A stretch of DNA of 12,096 bases from Microthrixaceae bacterium (GCA_020637215.1 JACJWI010000015.1:1-12096), one strand, 5' to 3'. Counted from the stretch's first letter, positions 1 through 7,276 are shown. Program-made: numbers and translations. Notes: generated by a model from the letters alone, not told the origin.

Positions 1-57
1 AAGCAGTGTGGGTGCGCTGCGAGATAGGGGGAGTGCGCTGAGGGGCGGGTTGGCGCC

Positions 58-63
58 TAGCGT
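58..63 (+). promoter_or_regulatory. candidate -10 box for a leaderless lipoprotein transcript
   Basis: The hexamer TAGCGT fits the actinobacterial -10 pattern TAnnnT. It ends 8 nt before the ATG at 72, and there is no Shine-Dalgarno sequence in between. That spacing would put transcription start at or next to the start codon. No convincing -35 box is visible. Two other genes in this window (purN and the gene at 8751) show the same arrangement. This is inferred from pattern only. Confidence 0.35.
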
Positions 64-71
64 TCGCACCG

Positions 72-1775
72 ATGTCTGCTCCCCTGCGCCGATCCATCCG
101 CCGCTCCGCCCACCGCCCGACCGGCCGCACCTCCCGCCGCCCGGCCCGGGTCGTCGTCGGGCTGGCGCTCGCCGTAGGGCTCGGGCTGGCGGCCTCGGCC
201 TGCTCCGGCAGCGGCCACGGCGGCGAGCTCCTGCTGGCCCGTGACACCTCGGCCAGCGAGAGCGCCGGCAGCGGCGGACCCCAGACCGTCGCCACCGACA
301 TCTGGGCCGTCACCCCCGGCGAGCAGCCGTCGAGGTCGAACCGGCTGGCCGAGTCGGTGTCCTCACCGCTGTACATCAACAGCGTCGCCGACGACGGCAC
401 CGTGGCCCGGGACCTGCTGGGAACGCAGTGGGGCGGGCAGGTCCTCTCGGCGTTCGTCACCGGCGGCACCACCGGCCACGCCACCGTCGGCGACCCCGGA
501 GCCGACCCGACCACCATCGCCAGCGCCGAGCGACAGGTGCAGGCCAGCGTGGTGCGGCGGGGCGTGTACGTCGCCACCGCCGACGGGTGCCGCCTGGCCC
601 GCTCCGCCGACGACATCACCGACGTCGGGTCCGGCCTGTGCCAGATGAGCGAGGACGAGCGGTGGGTCGTGTCGTGGCCCGCGGAGGGCGGCGAGCTCAC
701 CATCCGCGACCTGCGGTCCGGCGACGTGCGGCGCGTCGAGGGCACCACCACCGGCGCGGTCGTGCTCGGCCACGGGACCTCGGTGCTGGCGGTGCAGACC
801 GACGGCGACGGCTCCCGGGGCGTGGTCATCGACGCCACCACCGGCAAGGTCACCGGCCGCACCGACCGCTACGACGACCTGCAGGTCATGCCGGTGGAGC
901 CCGACTCGACCGGGTTCGTGGCGCTGGCGTCCTCGGGCGAGCAGGCGGCGGTGGTTGCGGATCGTCAGCTCCTGTGGGTCGGCACCGACGCCCGGACCCA
1001 GGTCATCGACCGGGGCCTGCTGGTGCTGCCGGTGCAGTCGACCTCGACGGTGACCTACCTGCGCTTCGGCACCCAGGAGGCCGGCTCGGACTCGATCCGC
1101 CGGTGGGACTCGGGCACCGGGGCGCGCACGACGCTGCTGTCGGGAGCGGTCGGCCTGGCCGCCGTCGGCCCCGACGAGCTCATCGCCACCCGCGACACCG
1201 ACACCGCCGTCGAGGTCTTCCGCTCCAACTCCCTGGGCGAGCTCGAGCAGGTGGCCGAGGTGCCCGGATCGGCGACCGGCGGCAGCTCGGTGGGGCGGGT
1301 CCTCACGCTGGGGTCCACCTCGTACCTGGACCTGAGCGTCGGGGCCGAGACGTCGCTGGTGCGCGTCGACCTCCACGGTGACCACAGCGACGTGCCGGTG
1401 CAGGGGTGGGCGCAGATGCTTCTCGAGGGCGTCGACGGCGACGGCACCGTGCTCGTCAGCGGCCGCAGGACCGTCGAGTCGACCTCGGAGTCGATCGGGG
1501 TGGTCGCGCCGAACGGGGACGGGTTCGAGGAGCGTGCCACGGCCGGGGCGACCGGGCTGAACCTGATCCACGAGGGCACGATCTACCTGACGACCCGCGA
1601 CGGCGAGGACGGCGAGCTGACCGTGCGCACCGTGCGGTCCTCGGGCGAGACCGACGGCGAGACGCTGTACACCGGGTACCAGCTGGCGGGGGCGACGTGG
1701 CCGACCGACAACGGCGCCACCCAGTCGACCCTGCGCTCCCGCGCCGCCCTCATCGCCCAACAGCAGTCCCAGTGA
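72..1775 (+). CDS. secreted lipoprotein, probable beta-propeller (function unknown)
   Basis: This encodes 567 aa. The N-terminus is arginine-rich (residues 1-26), followed by a hydrophobic stretch (about 27-42) and a lipobox-like ASAC ending at Cys44, so it should be exported, lipidated and anchored on the outer face of the membrane. An SRR motif at residues 21-23 recalls Tat signals, but the usual following Phe is missing. The mature protein starts with a Ser/Gly-rich linker. About 450 residues of short beta-rich repeats follow, with recurring Asp/Gly turns (for example IRDLRSGDVRRVEG and VVIDATTGKVTG), which looks like a WD40/PQQ-type propeller. Cys173 and Cys190 could form a disulfide. I do not recognise a specific family, and no catalytic motif is visible. 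The gene is monocistronic and converges on purH. The ATG at 72 is chosen because the signal peptide follows directly and a -10-like hexamer lies just upstream. Confidence 0.8.
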   Translation: MSAPLRRSIRRSAHRPTGRTSRRPARVVVGLALAVGLGLAASACSGSGHGGELLLARDTSASESAGSGGPQTVATDIWAVTPGEQPSRSNRLAESVSSPLYINSVADDGTVARDLLGTQWGGQVLSAFVTGGTTGHATVGDPGADPTTIASAERQVQASVVRRGVYVATADGCRLARSADDITDVGSGLCQMSEDERWVVSWPAEGGELTIRDLRSGDVRRVEGTTTGAVVLGHGTSVLAVQTDGDGSRGVVIDATTGKVTGRTDRYDDLQVMPVEPDSTGFVALASSGEQAAVVADRQLLWVGTDARTQVIDRGLLVLPVQSTSTVTYLRFGTQEAGSDSIRRWDSGTGARTTLLSGAVGLAAVGPDELIATRDTDTAVEVFRSNSLGELEQVAEVPGSATGGSSVGRVLTLGSTSYLDLSVGAETSLVRVDLHGDHSDVPVQGWAQMLLEGVDGDGTVLVSGRRTVESTSESIGVVAPNGDGFEERATAGATGLNLIHEGTIYLTTRDGEDGELTVRTVRSSGETDGETLYTGYQLAGATWPTDNGATQSTLRSRAALIAQQQSQ

Positions 1776-1780
1776 TATAG

Positions 1781-1826
1781 GGGTCCGCAACGACACACCT
1801 TGTCGCAATCCCGACCTCAGAAATCC
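1781..1826 (-). repeat. interspersed palindromic repeat, copy 1
   Basis: This is a member of a four-copy family with core CGACA-N5-TGTCG (here 1791-1805). Read on the minus strand it aligns with copy 4 (9345-9390) at 37 of 46 positions, and the 16-nt core GCGACAAGGTGTGTCG is identical. It sits 5 nt after the stop of the lipoprotein gene and 49 nt before the end of the converging purH. The stem is only 5 bp plus scattered outer pairs, so it is weak as an intrinsic terminator. A position between convergent genes would still suit transcription termination or insulation. Confidence 0.75.
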
Positions 1827-1875
1827 GGGAGCGCGCGCCGCGACCGCTGCACGCCGGCTTCGGGACCGACGCAGG

Positions 1876-3435
1876 TCAGTGCTTGAAGTGGCGCTCGCCG
1901 GTGAGGACCATCGCCAGGCCCCGCTCGTCGGCCGCGGCGACGACCTCCTCGTCACGGATCGACCCGCCAGGCTGGATCACCGCGGTCACACCCTGGTCGG
2001 CGACCGCGTCGAGCCCGTCGCGGAACGGGAAGAAGGCGTCGCTCGCCCCCGCTCCCCCGCTCGCCCGACCGTCGGCCTTGGTGCCGGCGATGCGCGCCGC
2101 GTCGACCCGGCTCTGCTGACCGGCGCCGACCCCGACGGCCTGACCATCCTTGACCAGCACGATCGTGTTCGACGTGACCCGGGCCACCAGCCGCCACGCC
2201 AACTCGAGGTCCGCCCACTCCTGCTCGCTCGGGTGACGTTCGGTGACGACCTGCCACGCCGAGCGGTCGACGGTGACCAGGTCACGGGTCTGCACCAGCA
2301 GGCCGCCGTCGACGCTGCGGACGTCGAGTGCGGGCACCGTCGGCGCCGGCGCGGTCAGCACCCGCAGGTTCCGCTTCTCGAGCAGCACCATCAGCGCCTC
2401 GTCCTCGTAGCCGGGGGCGATGACCACCTCGGTGAACACCGGCGCCAGCGCCTTGGCCATGTCGAGGGTGACCGGCCGGTTGACCGCCACGATGCCCCCG
2501 AAGGCCGAGGTGGGGTCGCACTCATGGGCCCGGACGTAGGCGGTGGTGATGTCGTCGGCCACCGCCGCGCCGCAGGGGTTGGCGTGCTTGATGATGACCG
2601 CGGCGGGTTCGTCGCCGAGGGAGTGCACCAGCCGCCAGGCCGCATCGGCGTCGTACACGTTGAGGTACGACATCTCCTTGCCGCCGTGGAGGGTGGCCCG
2701 GTCCCAGCAGCTGTCGCCCGAGAACGAATAGCGGGCACCGACCTGATGGGGGTTCTCGCCGTAGCGCAACGGCTGGGCCAGCGACGCCGACAGGTGCAGG
2801 GTGCGAGGCAGCGGGGCGTGGTGCTCGGGCAGGGGCGGCTGCTCGCCGGGCCCGCCGTCGTCGAACCACTCGACGATCGCGCTGTCGTACGCGGCGGTGT
2901 GCGCGAACGCGTCCCGGGCCAGGCGGCGGCGGGTGATGGCCGACACCTCGCCGGTGGCCCTCAGCTCGTCGAGCACGGGCTCGTAGTCGGCGGGGTCGAC
3001 CAGCACGGCGACGTGCGCGTGGTTCTTGGCCGCGCCGCGCACCATGGTCGGCCCGCCGATGTCGATGAGCTCGACCGACGGCTCGGAGCTGAACGGGTAG
3101 AGGTTGACCGCCACCAGGTCGATGCCGACGATGCCGTGGGTGTCCATGTCGGCCACGTGGGACGGGTCGTCACGATCGGCCAGGATCCCTCCGTGGATGG
3201 CCGGGTGCAGCGTGACCACCCGGTGCCCGAGCATGTCGGCGAAGCCCGTGACCTGCTCGGTGGGGATGACCGGAAGGCCGGCATCGGCGAGCACCTTGGC
3301 GGTCCCGCCCGAGCTGACAAGCTCCCAGCCCAGCTCGACCAGCGCCCGGCCGAGGTCGACCATGCCGGTCTTGTCGTAGGCCGACAGCAGGGCCCGGCGA
3401 ACCGGGGCGGTGTCGTTGTCGGGGGTGTCGCTCAT
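1876..3435 (-). CDS. purH: bifunctional AICAR formyltransferase / IMP cyclohydrolase
   Basis: This 519-aa cytoplasmic enzyme catalyses the last two steps of de novo purine synthesis: AICAR is formylated with 10-formyl-THF to FAICAR, which is then cyclised to IMP. The N-terminal IMP cyclohydrolase (MGS-like) domain has SAYDKTG at 18-24, TLHP at 75-78 with HGGIL at 81-85, and NLYPF at 111-115. The transformylase domain has RYGENPHQ at 224-231 and the catalytic KHANPCG at 283-289. The C-terminus ends in the family-typical RHFKH, and the length is normal. The position normally held by Lys in the cyclohydrolase motif RVKTLHP is Val74 here, which is unusual. The start at 3435 is set by homology and by AAGGA 6 nt upstream. 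Its ATG overlaps the purN stop as ATGA, so the two are translationally coupled. The open frame continues upstream of 3435, but that part is antisense to nothing real and overlaps purN. Confidence 0.97.
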   Translation of the reverse strand: MSDTPDNDTAPVRRALLSAYDKTGMVDLGRALVELGWELVSSGGTAKVLADAGLPVIPTEQVTGFADMLGHRVVTLHPAIHGGILADRDDPSHVADMDTHGIVGIDLVAVNLYPFSSEPSVELIDIGGPTMVRGAAKNHAHVAVLVDPADYEPVLDELRATGEVSAITRRRLARDAFAHTAAYDSAIVEWFDDGGPGEQPPLPEHHAPLPRTLHLSASLAQPLRYGENPHQVGARYSFSGDSCWDRATLHGGKEMSYLNVYDADAAWRLVHSLGDEPAAVIIKHANPCGAAVADDITTAYVRAHECDPTSAFGGIVAVNRPVTLDMAKALAPVFTEVVIAPGYEDEALMVLLEKRNLRVLTAPAPTVPALDVRSVDGGLLVQTRDLVTVDRSAWQVVTERHPSEQEWADLELAWRLVARVTSNTIVLVKDGQAVGVGAGQQSRVDAARIAGTKADGRASGGAGASDAFFPFRDGLDAVADQGVTAVIQPGGSIRDEEVVAAADERGLAMVLTGERHFKH

Positions 3436-4010
3436 GGCGCGTCCTTCAGGAGGATGGACCCCTCGTCGAGGAGGGATCGGATCGTGTCGGTGTAGAGGCG
3501 GCGTTCGATGGCCTTGATGCGCTCGTGCAGGGTCGCCTCGTCGTCGTCGGGCAGGACCGGGACGGCCTCCTGGGCCAGGATCGGTCCGTCGTCGACGGTC
3601 TCGGTAGCGACGTGGACGGTGCAGCCGGTGACCTTGACGCCGTAGGCGAGGGCGTCGCGGACCGCGTGCCAGCCGGGGAACGCCGGCAGCAGCGCCGGGT
3701 GGGTGTTGACGATCCGCCCGGGCAGAGCCTCGAACGCTGCTCGGCCCAGGATCGTGCCCCAGCCGGCCATGGCGACCAGGTCGATGCCGTGCTCGGCGAG
3801 GGTGGCGACGACGCGGTCGGTGAACGCGTCCCGGTCGAACCCGTCGCCGAAGTCGGTGCGCTCGACGACCACGCACGGGATGGCGTGGCGGGCGGCGACG
3901 TCCTCGACCGGGCAGTGGCGGTCGACCATGACCAGCTCGATCGGGAGACCGCCGTTGGCCATGGCGTCGAGGAGGGTGCCCGAACCGGAGGCGAGGACGG
4001 CGAGTCGCAT
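3432..4010 (-). CDS. purN: phosphoribosylglycinamide (GAR) formyltransferase
   Basis: This 192-aa enzyme uses 10-formyl-THF to formylate GAR in the third step of purine synthesis. The N-terminal phosphate-binding loop reads LASGSGTLL (6-14), which is the actinobacterial form of the motif. The catalytic triad is present: Asn102 and His104 in NTHPALLP, and Asp140 in the TVDDGP segment that matches E. coli Asp144. MAGW at 81-84 also fits the family. It is the first gene of a two-gene operon and overlaps purH by 4 nt, so both 10-formyl-THF-dependent steps are made together. The start at 4010 gives the expected MRLAVLASGSG beginning. No Shine-Dalgarno sequence precedes it, but a TAATTT hexamer lies 9 nt upstream, suggesting a leaderless mRNA. 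Confidence 0.96.
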   Translation of the reverse strand: MRLAVLASGSGTLLDAMANGGLPIELVMVDRHCPVEDVAARHAIPCVVVERTDFGDGFDRDAFTDRVVATLAEHGIDLVAMAGWGTILGRAAFEALPGRIVNTHPALLPAFPGWHAVRDALAYGVKVTGCTVHVATETVDDGPILAQEAVPVLPDDDEATLHERIKAIERRLYTDTIRSLLDEGSILLKDAP

Positions 4011-4019
4011 GACGGGCCG

Positions 4020-4025
4020 AAATTA
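4020..4025 (-). promoter_or_regulatory. candidate -10 box for the purN-purH operon
   Basis: On the minus strand TAATTT (TAnnnT) ends 9 nt before the purN ATG. With no Shine-Dalgarno sequence this suggests a leaderless transcript. A TTCTGG about 17 nt further upstream (4043-4048) could act as a poor -35 box. It lies in the G-rich tail of repeat copy 2. This is a pattern-based inference. Confidence 0.35.
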
Positions 4026-4049
4026 CCAGCGCCCACCCCCACCCAGAAC

Positions 4050-4098
4050 ATAGGGGTCGCAATCGACACGTCCTGTCGATTCCGCGCCCCAGATTCGA
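4050..4098 (-). repeat. interspersed palindromic repeat, copy 2 (left inverted repeat)
   Basis: The core is CGACA-CGTCC-TGTCG at 4064-4078, with an 8-bp perfect stem AATCGACA/TGTCGATT and further G/C pairing outside it. The stretch 4061-4094, reverse-complemented, matches copy 3 (5124-5157) at 33 of 34 positions. It therefore forms an inverted pair around the 4187-5110 gene. A G-rich tail (minus strand TTCTGGGTGGGGGT, 4034-4047) resembles the tail after copy 4. It lies in the purN/nuclease divergent gap, unlike the other three copies, which lie between convergent genes. Confidence 0.8.
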
Positions 4099-4127
4099 AG
4101 GCGACCGAGTACGCATCCCGCTCGGGG

Positions 4128-4155
4128 TGTCAACGGGTCGCGCGACCCGCTGACA
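4128..4155 (+). promoter_or_regulatory. 28-bp near-perfect palindrome, probable operator of the nuclease-like gene
   Basis: The centre CGGGTCGCGCGACCCG (4134-4149) is a perfect 16-bp palindrome. It extends to 28 bp with a single mismatched pair (A4133/C4150). A third half-site, CGGGTCGC, occurs at 4162-4169. The centre is about 45 nt upstream of the ATG at 4187, whose product has an N-terminal helix-turn-helix-like domain. AbiEi-type antitoxins are known to autoregulate through inverted repeats, so autorepression is a reasonable inference. There is no T-tract and no gene end nearby, which argues against a terminator. Confidence 0.5.
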
Positions 4156-4186
4156 AGCACCCGGGTCGCAGTGTCTGCTCGTTCGG

Positions 4187-5110
4187 ATGGGAACGGGCAG
4201 CGACGATCACCTCTACGCCTGGGCGGCGGCACACCACGGGCTCTACCGCACCGACGACGCCCTCCGACTGGGACTGAGCCGCCGCCAGATCGCGTACCGG
4301 GTGCAGCAGGGACGGGCCGAGCGGGTCGGCACGAGCGTGTACCGGGTCGTGGGTTCGGCCCCCACCCGGGACCAGCGGGTGCTCGCCGCCGCCTGGCGTG
4401 CCCGGGGCGTCGCATCGTTCCGCACCGCTGCCGAGATGTCAGGGCTGATCGACTCGCGGGGAGGACGCCCGCACGTGCTGGTCGTCCGGACCAACGGCCA
4501 CGTCCACGACGACGCCATCGTCCACCGCACCCAGGACCTGCTGGCCGGCGAGGTGACCAGCATTCGTCGGATCCCGGTGACCACGCCGGCGCGGACCCTG
4601 GTCGACATCGGCCTCACGATCACGGACCTGGACCTCGAGCACATGCTACACCAGGCCATCCACCGTCGGCTCACCACCCTGGAGGAGGTCGCCGACACCT
4701 ACCGGCGCATCTCTCGCCGAGGCCGCAACGGCGCGGGTCCGATACGCGACCTGCTCGACGCCTACGGCTCTGGGTCACCCGCCGAGAGCAAGTTGGAGGT
4801 GCTCATCCTGCGGATCCTTCGGGAACACGGAGTCCCTCCACCGGTGCGCCAGCATCCCGTCACCGCCGACGGTCACGACTTCCGGTTGGACCTGGCGTAT
4901 CCGACCCACAGGGTGTTCCTGGAGGGTGACGGGTTCGGGGTCCACGGCGGCCGCACTCCGTTCGAGGACGACCGATGGCGCCAGGACCTGCTCGTCCTAC
5001 AGGGATGGTGGCCGATCCGGTTCACGTGGCGTCAGGCCCGCGAACGACCGGAATGGTGCGCGGACGTGGTCGGCCGCAAGCTCGCCGGCGTCGAGAACGA
5101 CCGGAAATGA
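4187..5110 (+). CDS. AbiEi-like winged-helix N-terminus fused to a DUF559/Vsr-like nuclease domain
   Basis: This encodes 307 aa with no signal peptide, so it is probably cytoplasmic. Residues 7-55 resemble the AbiEi antitoxin winged helix (AWAAAHHGLYRTDDA, then LSRRQIAYRVQQG, then a GTSVYRV wing). Residues 70-165 contain the family-typical TPARTLVDIG (133-142). Residues 198-300 look like the DUF559 PD-(D/E)xK-related fold: Glu200 in SPAES, Asp235 in FRLDLAYP, Glu246 and Asp248 in FLEGDG, His253, the DDRWRQDLLVLQGW block, and the closing IRFTW. The usual catalytic acids are therefore present. No partner toxin such as AbiEii lies beside it. Proteins of this layout are common in actinobacteria and are mostly uncharacterised, so nuclease and defence roles are inferred. 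The gene faces away from purN, converges on sucD, and is bracketed by inverted repeats (copies 2 and 3). No Shine-Dalgarno sequence precedes the ATG. Confidence 0.75.
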   Translation: MGTGSDDHLYAWAAAHHGLYRTDDALRLGLSRRQIAYRVQQGRAERVGTSVYRVVGSAPTRDQRVLAAAWRARGVASFRTAAEMSGLIDSRGGRPHVLVVRTNGHVHDDAIVHRTQDLLAGEVTSIRRIPVTTPARTLVDIGLTITDLDLEHMLHQAIHRRLTTLEEVADTYRRISRRGRNGAGPIRDLLDAYGSGSPAESKLEVLILRILREHGVPPPVRQHPVTADGHDFRLDLAYPTHRVFLEGDGFGVHGGRTPFEDDRWRQDLLVLQGWWPIRFTWRQARERPEWCADVVGRKLAGVENDRK

Positions 5111-5123
5111 CCCCAGCGACCGG

Positions 5124-5171
5124 ATCTGGGGCGCGGAATCGACAGGATGTGTCGATTCCGCGCCCAGTTTT
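5124..5171 (+). repeat. interspersed palindromic repeat, copy 3 (right inverted repeat)
   Basis: This is the most symmetric family member. Its arms at 5129-5144 and 5150-5165 are perfectly complementary over 16 bp around a GGATG loop. Positions 5124-5157 match copy 2 in inverted orientation at 33 of 34 bases. It fills the 73-nt gap between the nuclease-like gene and the converging sucD. A degenerate G-rich tail runs up to the sucD stop codon. Confidence 0.85.
5129..5171 (+). terminator. Rho-independent terminator of the nuclease-like gene (repeat copy 3)
   Basis: A perfect 16-bp GC-rich stem with a 5-nt loop is followed by AG and then TTTT (5168-5171). It begins 18 nt after the stop codon at 5110. 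This is a classical intrinsic terminator for the plus strand. On the minus strand the stem would also form downstream of sucD, but no U-tract follows it there. Confidence 0.7.
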
Positions 5172-5183
5172 CAGAGGGGTGCG

Positions 5184-6083
5184 TCAGGCGAGGGAGCGGA
5201 CGACGTCGACCATGAGGCTGCCCGCCTCGGTCGGGTTCGCACCCACCTGCACGCCGGCCGAGCCCAGCGCCTCCATCTTGGCCGCAGCAGTGCCCTTGCC
5301 ACCCGAGACGATCGCCCCGGCGTGGCCCATCTTCTTGCCCGCGGGAGCGGTCTGCCCGGCGATGTAGGCGACGACCGGCTTGGTCATCTTGGAGGCGATG
5401 AAGTCGGCGGCCTCCTCCTCGGCCGACCCGCCGATCTCGCCGATCATCATGACGGCGGACGTGTCGGGGTCGGCCTCGAAGCGCTCGAGGCAGTCGATGA
5501 ACGAGGTGCCCGGGACCGGGTCGCCGCCGATGCCGACGCAGGTGGTCACGCCGATGTCCTGCAGCTTCAGCTCGTAGAGCGCCTGGTAGGTCAGCGTGCC
5601 CGAGCGGCTCACGATCCCCACGTTGCGCTCACCGGCGACCGGGGCCTTGGCGATGTGACCGGCGGTGATGCCGATGTTGCACTTGCCGGGGCTGATGATG
5701 CCGGGGCAGTTCGGGCCCAGCAGCTGCACCGACGGGAAGTCCCGCTGCAGCTTGTTGAAGAACCACGCCTCGTCCTGCATGGGGACGCCCTCGGTGATGC
5801 ACACGATGAACTCGACGCCGCCCTCGGCCGCCTCCATCACCGCCGAGCGCACGCCCGGGGCGGGGATGAAGATGCAGCTGGCGTTGGCGCCGGTCTCGGC
5901 CACGGCGTCGGCCACCGAGGCGAAGATCGGGATGCCGTCCACGTCGGTGCCGGCCTTCTTGGGGTTGGTGCCGGCCACGACCTGCGTGCCGTAGTCCCGG
6001 TTCAGCAGGCCGTAGTAGCGGCCCTGGCTGCCGGTCAGGCCCTGGTAGACGACCTTGGTGTTCTCGTCGACGAAGATGCTCAT
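5184..6083 (-). CDS. sucD: succinyl-CoA synthetase (ADP-forming), alpha subunit
   Basis: This 299-aa subunit binds CoA and carries the phosphohistidine of the TCA-cycle enzyme that converts succinyl-CoA and ADP + Pi to succinate, CoA and ATP. The Rossmann CoA-binding motif GLTGSQGRY is at 15-23, and LLGPNCPGI at 121-129 is typical. GEIGGSAEEEA at 215-225 carries the glutamate that contacts the active histidine. GHAGAIVSGGKGTA at 253-266 contains catalytic His254. The length is normal. The start at 6083 is supported by AGGAG (minus strand, 6096-6092) 8 nt before the ATG. It lies 42 nt downstream of sucC in the same operon and converges on the nuclease-like gene. Confidence 0.97.
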   Translation of the reverse strand: MSIFVDENTKVVYQGLTGSQGRYYGLLNRDYGTQVVAGTNPKKAGTDVDGIPIFASVADAVAETGANASCIFIPAPGVRSAVMEAAEGGVEFIVCITEGVPMQDEAWFFNKLQRDFPSVQLLGPNCPGIISPGKCNIGITAGHIAKAPVAGERNVGIVSRSGTLTYQALYELKLQDIGVTTCVGIGGDPVPGTSFIDCLERFEADPDTSAVMMIGEIGGSAEEEAADFIASKMTKPVVAYIAGQTAPAGKKMGHAGAIVSGGKGTAAAKMEALGSAGVQVGANPTEAGSLMVDVVRSLA

Positions 6084-6125
6084 GGTGGTGTCTCCTCAGT
6101 CCCTCTCGTCAGTCCGCTGATCGCC

Positions 6126-7268
6126 TCAGGCCCCGGCCAGCTCGACGACCTTGGCGGCCGCCTCGAGCATGGTGGGCTGCATCTGCAGCTTGTCGGACAG
6201 GTGCGGCTGGAGGATCGCCCGACCCTCCTCGGCGTTGGTGCCGTCGAGGCGGATGACGATCGGCGAGTCGATGGTGACCCGGCTCAGCGCCTCGACGATG
6301 CCGTTGGCGACCTCTTCGCCGCGGGTGATGCCGCCGAAGATGTTGATGAAGATCGCCTTCACCGACGGGTCGTTGTTGATGACCTCGAGGGCGCCGGCCA
6401 TGACGTCCGCGTTGGCGCCGCCGCCGATGTCGAGGAAGTTGGCGGGCTTGCCGCCGGCCTGGTTGACGACGTCGAGGGTCGACATGGCGAGCCCGGCGCC
6501 GTTGGCGATGATGCCGACGGTGCCGTCGAGGCCGACGTACTGCAGGCCCTTGTCGTGCGCTGCGGCTTCGCGGTCGTCGCGCACCTGGGTGGCCTCGTAG
6601 TCGGCCCACTCGTGGCGGAACCCGGCGTTGTCGTCGAGGGTGACCTTGGCGTCGAGGGCGTGCACCTCGCCGGTCGGCTTGAGGATCAGCGGGTTGATCT
6701 CGGTGAGATCGGCGTCGCCCTCGGTGTAGGCGGTGTAGAGCTTCTTCAAGATGTCGACCGCGCCCTCGGTGGCGGCCGGGTTGAGCTCGGCCGCGGCGAC
6801 CCAGTCCCGGGCGACCTCGTCGGTCAGGCCGAGCACCGGGTCGATCCAGATCTTGGCGATGGCGTCGGGGTCCGACTCGGCGACCGCCTCGATCTCGACG
6901 CCGCCCTGAGCGGACAGCATGCCGAGGTGCTTCTTGGCCGAGCGGTCCAGGGTGAAGCTGGCGTAGTACTCCTCGTCGATGTCGGAGGCGACCTCGACCC
7001 AGATGATCTTGACGACGTGGCCCTTGATGTCGAGGCCGAGGATGTTCGAGGCGTGCTCACGGACCTCGTCGGCGTTGGTGGCGAGCTTGACGCCGCCGGC
7101 CTTGCCGCGGCCGCCCACGTGGACCTGCGCCTTGATGACGACCGGGTAGCTGTTCAGCCGCTCGGCCACCGCCACGGCGTCGTCGACGGTGCTGACCGCC
7201 TCGCCGGCCGAGACCGGGATGTCGAACGTGGCGAAGAACTGCTTCCCCTGGTACTCGAAGAGGTCCAC
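6126..7268 (-). CDS. sucC: succinyl-CoA synthetase (ADP-forming), beta subunit
   Basis: This 380-aa ATP-grasp subunit binds the nucleotide and succinate and pairs with SucD. Visible motifs include GGRGKAGGVK at 52-61 (nucleotide binding), ILGLDIKGH at 76-84, EINPL at 190-194 with ALDAK at 204-208 (metal and nucleotide binding), GNGAGLAMSTLD at 256-267 in a form close to mycobacterial SucC (here preceded by ANGAG), DIGGGA at 280-285, and NIFGGIT at 309-315. The start is GTG at 7268: it gives the family-typical MDLFEYQ, and AGGAAGG lies 8 nt upstream. A GTG three codons earlier (7277) would sit inside that ribosome-binding site. It is the first gene of sucC-sucD. The 191-nt gap to the upstream CoA-transferase gene implies its own promoter. 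Confidence 0.97.
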   Translation of the reverse strand: MDLFEYQGKQFFATFDIPVSAGEAVSTVDDAVAVAERLNSYPVVIKAQVHVGGRGKAGGVKLATNADEVREHASNILGLDIKGHVVKIIWVEVASDIDEEYYASFTLDRSAKKHLGMLSAQGGVEIEAVAESDPDAIAKIWIDPVLGLTDEVARDWVAAAELNPAATEGAVDILKKLYTAYTEGDADLTEINPLILKPTGEVHALDAKVTLDDNAGFRHEWADYEATQVRDDREAAAHDKGLQYVGLDGTVGIIANGAGLAMSTLDVVNQAGGKPANFLDIGGGANADVMAGALEVINNDPSVKAIFINIFGGITRGEEVANGIVEALSRVTIDSPIVIRLDGTNAEEGRAILQPHLSDKLQMQPTMLEAAAKVVELAGA

Positions 7269-7276
7269 CCTCTGCA

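Noticed and set aside
132..203. Tat signal peptide in the lipoprotein.
   Set aside because: The SRR motif is present, but the usual Phe-Leu-Lys continuation is not. An ordinary lipoprotein signal explains the sequence equally well.
363..1955. A 530-codon open frame on the minus strand opposite the lipoprotein gene.
   Set aside because: Its composition is biased and it overlaps both the lipoprotein gene and the end of purH. The plus-strand frame has a proper signal peptide and lipobox.
1879..3495. A 538-codon open frame on the plus strand opposite purH.
   Set aside because: It is antisense to an unmistakable purH and shows no domain-like sequence.
3436..4116. Upstream extension of the purH frame.
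   Set aside because: It overlaps purN entirely and its translation is Arg/Pro-rich. The coupled ATG at 3435 gives the standard PurH N-terminus.
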